Positions 1-7,112 of a stretch of DNA of 62,436 bases are shown here, piece after piece; the stretch's first letter is position 1; every line of letters starts with the position of its first letter. The translations under genes and the position numbers were made by a program. The notes beneath the pieces are model-generated. The model was not told the origin of the DNA and searched no databases. It saw only the letters and a program-made list of their open reading frames with translations. This DNA is from UMGS172 sp045649545 (lineage in GTDB: Bacteria > Bacillota > Clostridia > Oscillospirales > Acutalibacteraceae). The stretch is from the NCBI GenBank assembly GCA_045649545.1, contig JAZRQE010000004.1:1-62436 (forward strand). The letters run 5' to 3'.

Positions 1-95
1 CCTTGCCTAAAGGGGCTGTCACCGTTAGGTGGCTGGGGGATATATCCCTCCACCGCTATCGCGGTCCCCCTCCCTCTAGGCGAGGGAGGCTTTGG
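1..95. repeat. GC-rich palindromic intergenic repeat, cut by window edge
   Basis: This non-coding stretch is rich in inverted repeats. CCTCCCTC and GAGGGAGG flank the loop TAGGC at about 73-93, and further short stems occur around 38-66. The composition contrasts sharply with the AT-rich DNA that follows. It resembles the dispersed palindromic repeats found between genes in many Clostridia. The left end lies outside the window, so its full size is unknown. I see no gene from here to 331. Confidence 0.55.
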
Positions 96-274
96 TTTCA
101 TAAAATTTTCAAATTGTGATAGTATTATTTGCGATTAAAGGGAATTTATACTGTGAAATTAAATATCTTAACATTCTAGGACAATTCGAATAAATATAGT
201 AATATATTTTCATAAGTTTGTTATATAATTTCAATGATAAAATAAATTTTTTAACGATAAACATTAAAAAATAG

Positions 275-303
275 TTGACAAACATTGTTTTATGTGTTAT
301 TAT
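275..303 (+). promoter_or_regulatory. Sigma-A type promoter for the DUF2975/XRE pair
   Basis: A perfect -35 TTGACA (275-280), a 17-base spacer and a -10 TATTAT (298-303) lie 29 bases before the first start codon. The two genes downstream are closely spaced and probably share this promoter. Confidence 0.7.
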
Positions 304-331
304 AGCTTTGCACTTAAGGAGGATATTTATT

Positions 332-937
332 ATGCAAAAGATTAAATCAACAGCGAAAAAACTTGACACATTTTTGAAATGGCTATACTACATACTAACT
401 GCAATCACAATAATCACAATCCCTGTGGCGATTATATGTATAGTCATCATGCATTTTGATTCACAATTTGGACCAGAAGTTATGGAATCAATTGAATTTG
501 GAGCTTTGGAGATTTATTTTGGCGAGAACGCGTTGCCGTCACAAAGATTTTCTATTTCGTTTTTTATTATGACAATGGCGTTCTTTGTATTAGCGTCAGG
601 TACAATAATTATTATGATTAAAATTTTCAGAAACATTCTTAGATGTATTTCAAGCGGTGAGCCTTTCAATGAAATTGTACATATTAACTTAAAAAAGGCG
701 GGTATTTTGGTAATTGTTTACGGTATAATTTCAGAAGTATTCTCAGTAATTGAATCAACAATGCTGTTTAAGGGTTGTAATCTTAAAAAATTGCTAGTAG
801 GCGGCGAAGTGACAGATGTTATGCTACAATATCAGATTGAATTGGATTTTGTCATTGTTGCGATTGTAATTTTCCTGCTTGCGTATATTTTCAAGTACGG
901 AGCACAGTTACAAAAGGAAGTTGATGAAACATTATAA
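332..937 (+). CDS. DUF2975 family membrane protein
   Basis: A 201-residue membrane protein with about four hydrophobic segments (roughly residues 17-40, 75-100, 122-145 and 172-192). The segment order and the position directly before a short YozG-type XRE regulator match the DUF2975 family, a membrane protein of unknown function usually paired with such a regulator. The ATG at 332 was chosen because AAGGAGGA sits 7-8 bases upstream. A longer reading frame to 275 would begin inside the promoter. A role as membrane partner of the downstream regulator is inferred from pairing only. Confidence 0.7.
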   Translation: MQKIKSTAKKLDTFLKWLYYILTAITIITIPVAIICIVIMHFDSQFGPEVMESIEFGALEIYFGENALPSQRFSISFFIMTMAFFVLASGTIIIMIKIFRNILRCISSGEPFNEIVHINLKKAGILVIVYGIISEVFSVIESTMLFKGCNLKKLLVGGEVTDVMLQYQIELDFVIVAIVIFLLAYIFKYGAQLQKEVDETL

Positions 938-947
938 GGAGAATATT

Positions 948-1154
948 ATGCCTATTATATTAAGATTAGATAGAGTTATGGCAGACCGCAAAATTTCATT
1001 AAATGAACTTTCTGAAAAAGTAGGAATTGCCAATGTAAATTTATCAAAAATAAAAACAGGTAAAATAAGTGCCATTCGTTTTTCAACTTTAGAAGCCATT
1101 TGCGAAACCTTGAATTGTCAACCCGGCGATATTTTAGAGTACCAAAAAGAGTAA
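948..1154 (+). CDS. Short XRE/Cro-type transcriptional regulator (YozG-like)
   Basis: A 68-residue protein made almost entirely of one helix-turn-helix domain: helix 2 around SLNELSEKVGIA and the recognition helix around NVNLSKIKTGK, ending with the Cro/C1-typical LNCQPGDILEY. The start at 948 follows AAGGAG eight bases upstream, ten bases after the previous stop, so the two genes form one operon. Small XRE proteins of this kind usually regulate their own operon with the DUF2975 partner; that is family knowledge, not shown here. Confidence 0.8.
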   Translation: MPIILRLDRVMADRKISLNELSEKVGIANVNLSKIKTGKISAIRFSTLEAICETLNCQPGDILEYQKE

Positions 1155-1162
1155 ATACAAAA

Positions 1163-1191
1163 GCGAGGTGAATTTCACCTCGCTATTTCTT
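1163..1191 (+). terminator. Rho-independent terminator after the XRE gene
   Basis: A perfect 9-bp stem, GCGAGGTGA / TCACCTCGC with loop ATT, is followed by TATTTCTTT. It ends the DUF2975/XRE transcript. Confidence 0.7.
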
Positions 1192-1254
1192 TATACCTCT
1201 CTACCACACTATGTATCGCAAAGCAAAACTTGTCGAAAGGTGTCAATGTTGTCC

Positions 1255-1390
1255 GTAGGGGCGAACTGTGTTCGCCCGCGGGCGTTCACAGAACGCCCCT
1301 ACATTATAAAATATAATCATATCGTAGGGGACGGCGCCTTCGACGTCCCGTTGGTAATTACCTAACCTCTGCGGACCGCCGGGGACGGTG
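1255..1390. repeat. Dispersed palindromic repeats in the 437-base gap
   Basis: The outer arms GTAGGGGCG (from 1255) and CGCCCCTAC (to 1302) are complementary and enclose two smaller hairpins of the form GCGAAC...GTTCGC and GGGCGTTC...GAACGCCC. A second GC-rich unit with GGGGACG and ACGTCCC arms follows at about 1323-1390. Such 'gtaggggcg' elements are widely scattered in Clostridia genomes. An open frame across 1168-1365 is a by-product of the repeat. The rest of the gap (1391-1592) holds the operon promoter. Confidence 0.6.
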
Positions 1391-1497
1391 AGTCCATACA
1401 TTATATTATTTAACTGTTTTTCTTGTAAACATTTGCATAATTTCAGTAAAATAATTTGGTTTTTTCGTTATTTTTCTGTTTTTATGTGGGTTTTGTG

Positions 1498-1526
1498 TTG
1501 ACATTTATGTGGTTTTATGCTAAAAT
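1498..1526 (+). promoter_or_regulatory. Main promoter of the microcompartment operon
   Basis: A perfect -35 TTGACA (1498-1503), a 17-base spacer and a -10 TAAAAT (1521-1526) lie 66 bases before the glycyl-radical enzyme start. This is the only strong promoter in the gap upstream of the operon. Confidence 0.75.
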
Positions 1527-1541
1527 GATGATAAATTAGTG

Positions 1542-1557
1542 TGAGGTATTAGCCTCA
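1542..1557 (+). promoter_or_regulatory. Inverted repeat just after the -10, possible operator
   Basis: TGAGG and CCTCA form an inverted repeat with a 6-base gap, starting 15 bases after the -10 box and lying in the 5' leader. The position suits a repressor site, for example for the DeoR protein encoded in the operon, but five base pairs are few and chance cannot be excluded. Confidence 0.3.
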
Positions 1558-1592
1558 AATGAAAGTTTTAGCCTTTTTAGGAGGTATTACAT

Positions 1593-4121
1593 ATGAAACC
1601 TATATACAGTTCGAAAATCGAAAAGACAGAACGTATCCCAAAACTCATTGAGCATTTGTTCGAAAAAATGCCTGAGATTGAGGCTGACCGTGCAGTTTTA
1701 TTAACTGAAGCCTATAAGCAAACTGAAAGTTTACCTATTATATTAAGGAGAGCTAAAGCCTTCCAACATATTTTGGAGAAACTGCCGATTACAATCCGTC
1801 CTTTAGAGCTTATTGTCGGAAGTAACACAAAAGCTCCCAGAGGTTGTCAGGTTTTCCCTGAATATTCTTACTCTTGGTTGCAGGATGAGTTTGATACAGT
1901 TGCCACCCGAAGTGCCGACCCGTTTTATATCTCTGAGGAAACCAAGGAAACCTTACGCAAGGTTTATCCTTACTGGGCAGGCAAAACCACAAGTGAGCTT
2001 ACTACCTCTTATATGGCACCCGAGGCTTTGGCTGCCATTGACCACAATATGTTTACCCCCGGCAACTATTTTTACAACGGCATAGGTCACGTCACCGTTG
2101 ACTACGGCAAGGTTTTGAAAATCGGTTTCAAGGGTATCATTAAAGAAACCGAAGCTGCAATTGCAAAATTAAACGTTGCCGACGGCGACTATTCAAAACG
2201 TTTCCAGTTTTTGCAGGCTGTAATCATCAGTTGTAACGCTGTTTGCGATTACGCAAAGAGATACGCTACATTGGCTAAAAAGCAAGCTGACGCCTGCTCG
2301 GACGAAAAACGCAAGGCAGAACTTTTACAAATTGCTGCCAACTGCCAAAGAGTGCCGGCATACGGTGCAACTTCCTTTTACGAGGCTTGTCAGTCGTTCT
2401 GGTTTGTGCAGATGCTGTTGCAGACCGAATCAAGCGGTCACTCGATTTCTCCCGGTCGTTTTGACCAATATATGTACCCCTATTATGAGGCTGATTTAGA
2501 AAAAGGTGTCATTACCCGTGAATTTGCACAGGAGTTAATCGACTGTATTTGGGTCAAACTCAATGACCTTAACAAGGTTCGCGATGCCGCCTCGGCAGAG
2601 GGCTTTGCAGGATACAGTTTGTTCCAAAACCTTATTGTCGGCGGTCAGGATTCTAACGGTCAGGACGCCACAAACGATATTTCGTATATGTGTATGAACG
2701 CTACTATGCACGTTCATTTACCCCAGCCTTCGTTCTCGGTCCGCGTTTGGAACGGCACTCCGCACGAATTTATGCTCCGTGCCGCCGAGGTTACAAGAAC
2801 CGGTGTAGGCTTGCCGGCTTACTATAATGATGAGGTTATCATCCCCTCGCTTCAAAGCAGAGGTTTAACATTAGAGGATGCAAGAGATTACAACATTATC
2901 GGTTGTGTCGAGCCGCAGAAATCGGCAAAGACCGACGGTTGGCACGATGCTGCGTTCTTTAATATGTGCCGTCCGTTAGAATTAGTATTCTCGAACGGCG
3001 TAGACAAGGGTGTGCAAATCGGTCTTCAAACCGGTGATGTCACTAAAATGACTTCGTTTGACGAATTCTATGATGCCTACAAAAAGCAGATGGTTTATTT
3101 TATCGAACTGCTTGTTAATGCCGACAACGCTATTGACCTGGCTCACGCAGAGCGTTGTCCGTTACCCTTCCAGTCATGTATGGTTGAGGACTGTATCGGC
3201 AGAGGCAAATCCTTGCAAGAAGGCGGTGCTATTTACAACTTCACCGGACCGCAGGGCTTTGGTATTGCCAATATGGCTGATGCTTTATATGCTATCAAGC
3301 GTTTGGTTTTTGAAGAAAAAAGTGTCACTATGGCTGACTTTAAAGAGGCGCTTGAAAACAACTACGGTAAGGATATGGACTCCAAAATTGCCGAAAGCAT
3401 TACTGCAAAGGTTGCCAAGAGTTTTGTAGAAAGCGGCAAGGTTCTCTCTCGCGAGGACGTTAAGACCATTTACGAAACCGTTGTTAAAAATAACTGCTCC
3501 GACGAGCAAAAGGCAAAATACGATGCATTGTTAAACCGAATCAGTGAGTTGCCGAAGTTCGGTAACGATATAAGTGAGGTTGACAGTTTTGCCCGCGACG
3601 TTGCCTATACATACACTAAGCCGATGCTAAACTATCGCAACCCCAGAGGTGGTCAGTATCAGGCAGGTCTTTACCCCGTTTCAGCAAACGTACCCTTGGG
3701 TGCTCAAACCGGTGCAACTCCCGACGGACGTTTGGCTAACACCCCCGTTGCTGACGGTGTCTCCCCTGCCGCAGGTCGAGATGTAAAAGGTCCCACTGCC
3801 GCCGCTAACTCAGTTTCCAAGTTAGACCACTACATTGCCTCGAACGGAACACTTTTCAATATGAAATTCCATCCGAGTGCATTAGCAGGTGAAAGCGGTC
3901 TTGAAAGTTTTGTTGCATTAGTCCGTGGCTACTTTGACCAAAAGGGCAGCCATATGCAGTTTAATGTTGTAAGCCGCGAGACCTTGAGAGATGCACAGAA
4001 AAACCCCGAAAAGTATAAGTCCCTTGTTGTCCGCGTTGCAGGATACAGTGCATTGTTCACTACACTTTCACGCTCGTTGGAGGAGGACATCATCAAGCGT
4101 ACCGAGGAGGGAGAATTCTAA
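1593..4121 (+). CDS. Glycyl-radical enzyme, propanediol dehydratase type (GRM5-like)
   Basis: An 842-residue pyruvate formate-lyase superfamily enzyme. It has the active-site Cys438 in IIGCVEPQ, the GWHDAAFFN stretch shared by diol dehydratases and choline lyase, and the radical Gly817 in RVAGYSA, 25 residues from the end as expected. The inferred reaction is B12-independent dehydration of (S)-1,2-propanediol to propionaldehyde, because a fuculose-type aldolase and PduP/PduL homologues share the operon and no choline genes do. The ATG at 1593 follows TAGGAGG at ideal spacing. The N-terminus goes straight into the catalytic fold (RIPKLIEHL...PEIEADRA), so no separate encapsulation peptide is visible. 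Choline lyase is the main alternative and fits the neighbours poorly. Confidence 0.88.
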   Translation: MKPIYSSKIEKTERIPKLIEHLFEKMPEIEADRAVLLTEAYKQTESLPIILRRAKAFQHILEKLPITIRPLELIVGSNTKAPRGCQVFPEYSYSWLQDEFDTVATRSADPFYISEETKETLRKVYPYWAGKTTSELTTSYMAPEALAAIDHNMFTPGNYFYNGIGHVTVDYGKVLKIGFKGIIKETEAAIAKLNVADGDYSKRFQFLQAVIISCNAVCDYAKRYATLAKKQADACSDEKRKAELLQIAANCQRVPAYGATSFYEACQSFWFVQMLLQTESSGHSISPGRFDQYMYPYYEADLEKGVITREFAQELIDCIWVKLNDLNKVRDAASAEGFAGYSLFQNLIVGGQDSNGQDATNDISYMCMNATMHVHLPQPSFSVRVWNGTPHEFMLRAAEVTRTGVGLPAYYNDEVIIPSLQSRGLTLEDARDYNIIGCVEPQKSAKTDGWHDAAFFNMCRPLELVFSNGVDKGVQIGLQTGDVTKMTSFDEFYDAYKKQMVYFIELLVNADNAIDLAHAERCPLPFQSCMVEDCIGRGKSLQEGGAIYNFTGPQGFGIANMADALYAIKRLVFEEKSVTMADFKEALENNYGKDMDSKIAESITAKVAKSFVESGKVLSREDVKTIYETVVKNNCSDEQKAKYDALLNRISELPKFGNDISEVDSFARDVAYTYTKPMLNYRNPRGGQYQAGLYPVSANVPLGAQTGATPDGRLANTPVADGVSPAAGRDVKGPTAAANSVSKLDHYIASNGTLFNMKFHPSALAGESGLESFVALVRGYFDQKGSHMQFNVVSRETLRDAQKNPEKYKSLVVRVAGYSALFTTLSRSLEEDIIKRTEEGEF

Positions 4122-4910
4122 ATGACAGATATATATAATGTAAGAGGCAGGGTATTTGATATCCAACGCTTCTCAACCCACGACGGACCGGGCGTCAGAA
4201 CAATCGTGTTTTTAAAAGGATGTCCTTTGAGATGCCGTTGGTGTTGCAACCCTGAATCACAAAATTATGAGATTCAATTAATGAACCAAAAGGGCAAGGT
4301 AAAAACGGTCGGCTATGACACTACCGTCAAAGAGGTTATGGAAGAAGTAATGCGCGATATGCCCTACTACAGCCGTAGCGGTGGCGGACTTACCCTTTCG
4401 GGCGGTGAATGTTTGTGGCAACCCGATTTTGGGGTTGCACTGCTTAAAGCCGCACACAAAAACGGTATCAACACCGCAATCGAAACTACCGGCTTTGCAG
4501 ATTGGGAAGTTATCGAGCAGTTTATCCCCGAGGTTGATGTGTTCTTGATGGATATAAAGCATACAAACTCGGCTAAACACAAGGAATTTACCACAAGACC
4601 TAATGAGTTAATTCTTGACAATGCTCGAAAAATTGCCGAGAAAGCAAAACGTCTGATTATCAGAGTGCCTGTTATCCCCAGATTTAACGACACTACGGAA
4701 GAAATCGGTGAGATTGCAAAGTTTACGGCATCTTTGCCCAACGTAAATGAAATTCACCTTTTACCTTATCACCGTATGGGTAAGGATAAATATGACGGAC
4801 TTGGACGTCCTTACTTAATGGGCGATGTGCCGTCACCGACTGCAGACAAAATGCAGGAGTTACTATCTGTCTGCAAATCATACGGACTTACTACACATTT
4901 AGGAGGTTGA
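4122..4910 (+). CDS. Glycyl-radical enzyme activating enzyme (radical SAM)
   Basis: A 262-residue radical SAM protein with the CX3CX2C cluster motif at Cys34, Cys38 and Cys41 (GCPLRCRWCCNPES) and the TLSGGE SAM-binding motif. It generates the glycyl radical on Gly817 of the upstream enzyme using SAM and a low-potential electron donor. At this length it lacks the extra ferredoxin-like insert seen in many dehydratase activases, resembling the shorter pyruvate formate-lyase-type activators. It starts on the base after the upstream stop, so translation is probably coupled. No encapsulation peptide is visible, suggesting activation before or outside encapsulation; that is inference. Confidence 0.92.
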   Translation: MTDIYNVRGRVFDIQRFSTHDGPGVRTIVFLKGCPLRCRWCCNPESQNYEIQLMNQKGKVKTVGYDTTVKEVMEEVMRDMPYYSRSGGGLTLSGGECLWQPDFGVALLKAAHKNGINTAIETTGFADWEVIEQFIPEVDVFLMDIKHTNSAKHKEFTTRPNELILDNARKIAEKAKRLIIRVPVIPRFNDTTEEIGEIAKFTASLPNVNEIHLLPYHRMGKDKYDGLGRPYLMGDVPSPTADKMQELLSVCKSYGLTTHLGG

Positions 4911-4914
4911 TTGA

Positions 4915-5289
4915 ATGGATATTAAAGATTATCTTTCAGCCGAAAATAAAGCACGTATTATTCAGGAAATCGTACCCGGTAAGCAGATTACTTTGGCTCA
5001 CATTATCGCCAATCCTGATAAGGTGCTTTACTACAAATTAGGACTTGACCCTGCCGAAGAGCATTCGGGTGCTATCGGTATCTTGACTTTAAGCCCGAGT
5101 GAAACAGCAATCATTGCAGGTGATATTGCAATGAAAGCATCAGGTGTTGAGTTAGGCTTTGTTGACCGCTTCAGCGGTACGGTAATTGTAACCGGCACAG
5201 TTTCACAGGTTGAGGCGGCTTTGAGTGCCGTAACCGAATATGCAATCAACAAATTAGGTTTTGCCGTATGCGAGATAACCAGAACTTAA
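4915..5289 (+). CDS. eutS: Microcompartment shell protein, EutS/PduU type (permuted BMC-H)
   Basis: A 124-residue single-domain shell protein. After a ~35-residue N-terminal segment (RIIQEIVPGKQITLAHIIAN), typical of the EutS/PduU beta-barrel cap, it shows GAIGILTLSPSETAIIAGDIAMKA and GTVIVTGTVSQVEAAL, the BMC fold in circularly permuted order. It would form hexameric facet tiles whose pore may be occluded by the N-terminal barrel. AGGAGG lies about 10 bases upstream. The last 22 bases overlap the following GTPase gene. Confidence 0.88.
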   Translation: MDIKDYLSAENKARIIQEIVPGKQITLAHIIANPDKVLYYKLGLDPAEEHSGAIGILTLSPSETAIIAGDIAMKASGVELGFVDRFSGTVIVTGTVSQVEAALSAVTEYAINKLGFAVCEITRT

Positions 5290-5732
5290 AACGTCTTTTA
5301 CTTATCGGTAGAAGCGGTTGCGGAAAAACCACACTTACCCAGGCCTTACGCGGTGAGAAAATCCACTACCTTAAAACTCAAGGTATGGCGTTCAGCGATT
5401 TTTTAATAGACTCGCCCGGTGAATATGCCGAAAACCACGATTTAGGTGCTGCATTGGCGTTGTACTCTTATGAAGCCGATGTTGTAGCACTGCTGATTGC
5501 GGCAAACGACAATTATTCACTCTTTCCGCCTAATATCACCTGCTTGGTTAACCGCGAGGTTATCGGCATTGTAACCAAAATTGACAAGGCAGACCCAAAA
5601 AGAGCCGAGCGTTGGTTAAGGCTTTCGGGCTGTAAAACGGTGTTTTTTGTCAATTCCAAGTCCGGTGAAGGCGTTTCTGACATAATTGAACACCTAAAAC
5701 CACACAAAACCAACGAAAAAACAGAAAAATAA
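5268..5732 (+). CDS. eutP: EutP/PduV-type small GTPase-like protein
   Basis: A 154-residue P-loop protein with Walker A GRSGCGKTT, a switch-like DSPGEY and the guanine motif TKID; SKSG matches the G5 region. EutP/PduV proteins are common in microcompartment operons and have been linked to compartment positioning or to acetate kinase-like activity; which applies here cannot be told. The start at 5268 overlaps eutS by 22 bases and has no strong Shine-Dalgarno site, so translation probably depends on coupling to eutS. Confidence 0.82.
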   Translation: MRDNQNLKRLLLIGRSGCGKTTLTQALRGEKIHYLKTQGMAFSDFLIDSPGEYAENHDLGAALALYSYEADVVALLIAANDNYSLFPPNITCLVNREVIGIVTKIDKADPKRAERWLRLSGCKTVFFVNSKSGEGVSDIIEHLKPHKTNEKTEK

Positions 5733-5753
5733 AGAAAAAAACAGATTTTTCTA

Positions 5754-5782
5754 TTGACTTTTGTTATTATTTATGGTATTCT
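5754..5782 (+). promoter_or_regulatory. Internal promoter before the aldolase gene
   Basis: A -35 TTGACT (5754-5759), a 17-base spacer and a -10 TATTCT (5777-5782) lie 48 bases before the aldolase ATG, in the only AT-rich gap within the first part of the operon. It could give the aldolase and later genes extra transcription. Confidence 0.55.
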
Positions 5783-5830
5783 TTATCCATAGAAATATAA
5801 AATCCAACTAAATTCAAAGGAGAAACGAAA

Positions 5831-6622
5831 ATGGTTAATGAATTTGAAATCAAAAAACAGATTTGCGACATTGGTAAACGCATCTATGACAAGGGCATGG
5901 TTGCTTCTAACGACGGTAACATTTCCGTTAAGATTAGCGACAACGAGTTCCTTTGCACCCCTACCGGTGTAAGTAAGGGCTTCATGACTCCTGAATTCAT
6001 CTGCAAGGTTGACCGCGACGGTAAGGTTATTCAGGCTAACCCCGGTTTCAAGCCTTCTTCTGAAATCAAGATGCACATGAGAGTTTACAAGGAGCGTCCC
6101 GACGTTAATGCAGTTGTTCACGCTCATCCTATGTATGCTACCGGCTTTGCTATTGCTGGTATTCCTCTTACTCAGCCCATTATGCCTGAGGCTGTTATCG
6201 CTCTCGGTTGTGTTCCCATTGCTGAGTACGGTACTCCCTCTACTGAGGAAATCCCCGATGCAGTTTCTAAGTACTTACAGTCTTTCGACGCAGTTTTGCT
6301 TGAGAACCACGGTGCTCTTTCCTTCTCTGACAGCCTTTTGAGTGCTTATCATAAGATGGAGTCGGTTGAGTTCTATGCACAGTTGCTCTACATCTCCAAG
6401 CAGTTGGGCGGCCCGAAGGAGCTTTCTGACAAGCAGGTACAGCGTTTGTACGAAATTCGCCGTCAGTTCGGTATGAAGGGTAAGCACCCTGCAGACCTCT
6501 GCCCGAATGCTAAAGACGGTAAGCCCAGCTGTCACGGTTGCGGCGGTAACTGCGGTCACCACGGCGAAGCCGATTTGGTTGCTGAAATTACCCGTCGTGT
6601 TATGGAACAGCTCGGCAAATAA
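5831..6622 (+). CDS. fucA: Class II aldolase (L-fuculose/rhamnulose-1-phosphate type) with C-terminal encapsulation peptide
   Basis: A 263-residue protein. Residues 1-210 form a class II aldolase with zinc ligands His97 and His99 (VVHAHP) and His160 (LLENHG), and the likely catalytic Glu78. It would split L-fuculose- or L-rhamnulose-1-phosphate to DHAP and L-lactaldehyde, which marks the locus as GRM5-like. Residues 224-244 form an unusual Cys/His-rich linker (C224, C234, H235, C237, C241, H243, H244). Residues 247-263 (ADLVAEITRRVMEQLGK) are an amphipathic encapsulation peptide matching the PduL N-terminus here. The lysine codons are mostly AAG and the gene has its own promoter, both suggesting high expression. 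Araldolase or ribulose-phosphate epimerase activity is less likely by context. Confidence 0.88.
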   Translation: MVNEFEIKKQICDIGKRIYDKGMVASNDGNISVKISDNEFLCTPTGVSKGFMTPEFICKVDRDGKVIQANPGFKPSSEIKMHMRVYKERPDVNAVVHAHPMYATGFAIAGIPLTQPIMPEAVIALGCVPIAEYGTPSTEEIPDAVSKYLQSFDAVLLENHGALSFSDSLLSAYHKMESVEFYAQLLYISKQLGGPKELSDKQVQRLYEIRRQFGMKGKHPADLCPNAKDGKPSCHGCGGNCGHHGEADLVAEITRRVMEQLGK

Positions 6623-6634
6623 GAGGTGTCACTG

Positions 6635-7111
6635 ATGGACACCAACGCTTTACGCGAAATAGTTGATACCGTTATCCGCGAAATGGGTGCTAAAAGTGAT
6701 ATATCTCTCTTGGATGCACGCGTTTTAAGCGAAAAGGTCCGTGAAAAGGCGAAAGCAATGGGCGTTAACGCCGTAGTTGCTATCTCAAACAAGGCAGGAC
6801 ACCCTATACTTGTTGAATGTATGGACGACTCGTTCATCGCAAGCTACGATATTGCGGTTAACAAAGCCTTCACGGTGGTATCTCTTAAAATGTCCACCTC
6901 TGCCCTTAAGCCTTTAAGTCAACCTGGCGGTTCGCTTTACGGAATACAGTTTACCAACAACGGTAAAATTGTTATTTTCGGTGGCGGTGAGCCTTTATGC
7001 AACAGTAAAGGTGAAATAATCGGCGGTTTGGGTGTAAGCGGCGGCACAGAGGAACAGGACACCGCTTTAGCGGAATTTGGAAAAATAGTTTTTGAGAAAG
7101 GCAGTAAGTAG
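6635..7111 (+). CDS. PduO C-terminal/GlcG-like domain protein with N-terminal encapsulation peptide
   Basis: A 158-residue protein. Residues 1-20 (MDTNALREIVDTVIREMGA) form an amphipathic helix of the encapsulation type. The rest, with AVVAISNKAGHPILVECMDD, a central helix and GGGEPLCNSKGEIIGGLGVSGG, matches the PF03928 family (GlcG, HbpS, PduO C-terminal domain). Some members bind haem or a corrinoid; the role in microcompartments is not established. The ATG at 6635 follows AAGAGGTG by six bases, so the GTG at 6626, inside that site, is rejected. It ends one base before the ADH start. Confidence 0.75.
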   Translation: MDTNALREIVDTVIREMGAKSDISLLDARVLSEKVREKAKAMGVNAVVAISNKAGHPILVECMDDSFIASYDIAVNKAFTVVSLKMSTSALKPLSQPGGSLYGIQFTNNGKIVIFGGGEPLCNSKGEIIGGLGVSGGTEEQDTALAEFGKIVFEKGSK

Positions 7112-7112
7112 T

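Noticed and set aside
109..369. 86-codon minus-strand frame
   Set aside because: AT-rich DNA overlapping the promoter and start of the DUF2975 gene; composition is not protein-like.
1168..1365. 65-codon frame
   Set aside because: It lies entirely within palindromic repeat DNA and has no ribosome site.
1593..4121. Choline trimethylamine-lyase (CutC)
   Set aside because: GCVEP and GWHDAAFFN are shared with diol dehydratases. The operon has an aldolase and propanediol-type enzymes, and no choline-uptake gene or CutC-type N-terminal extension.
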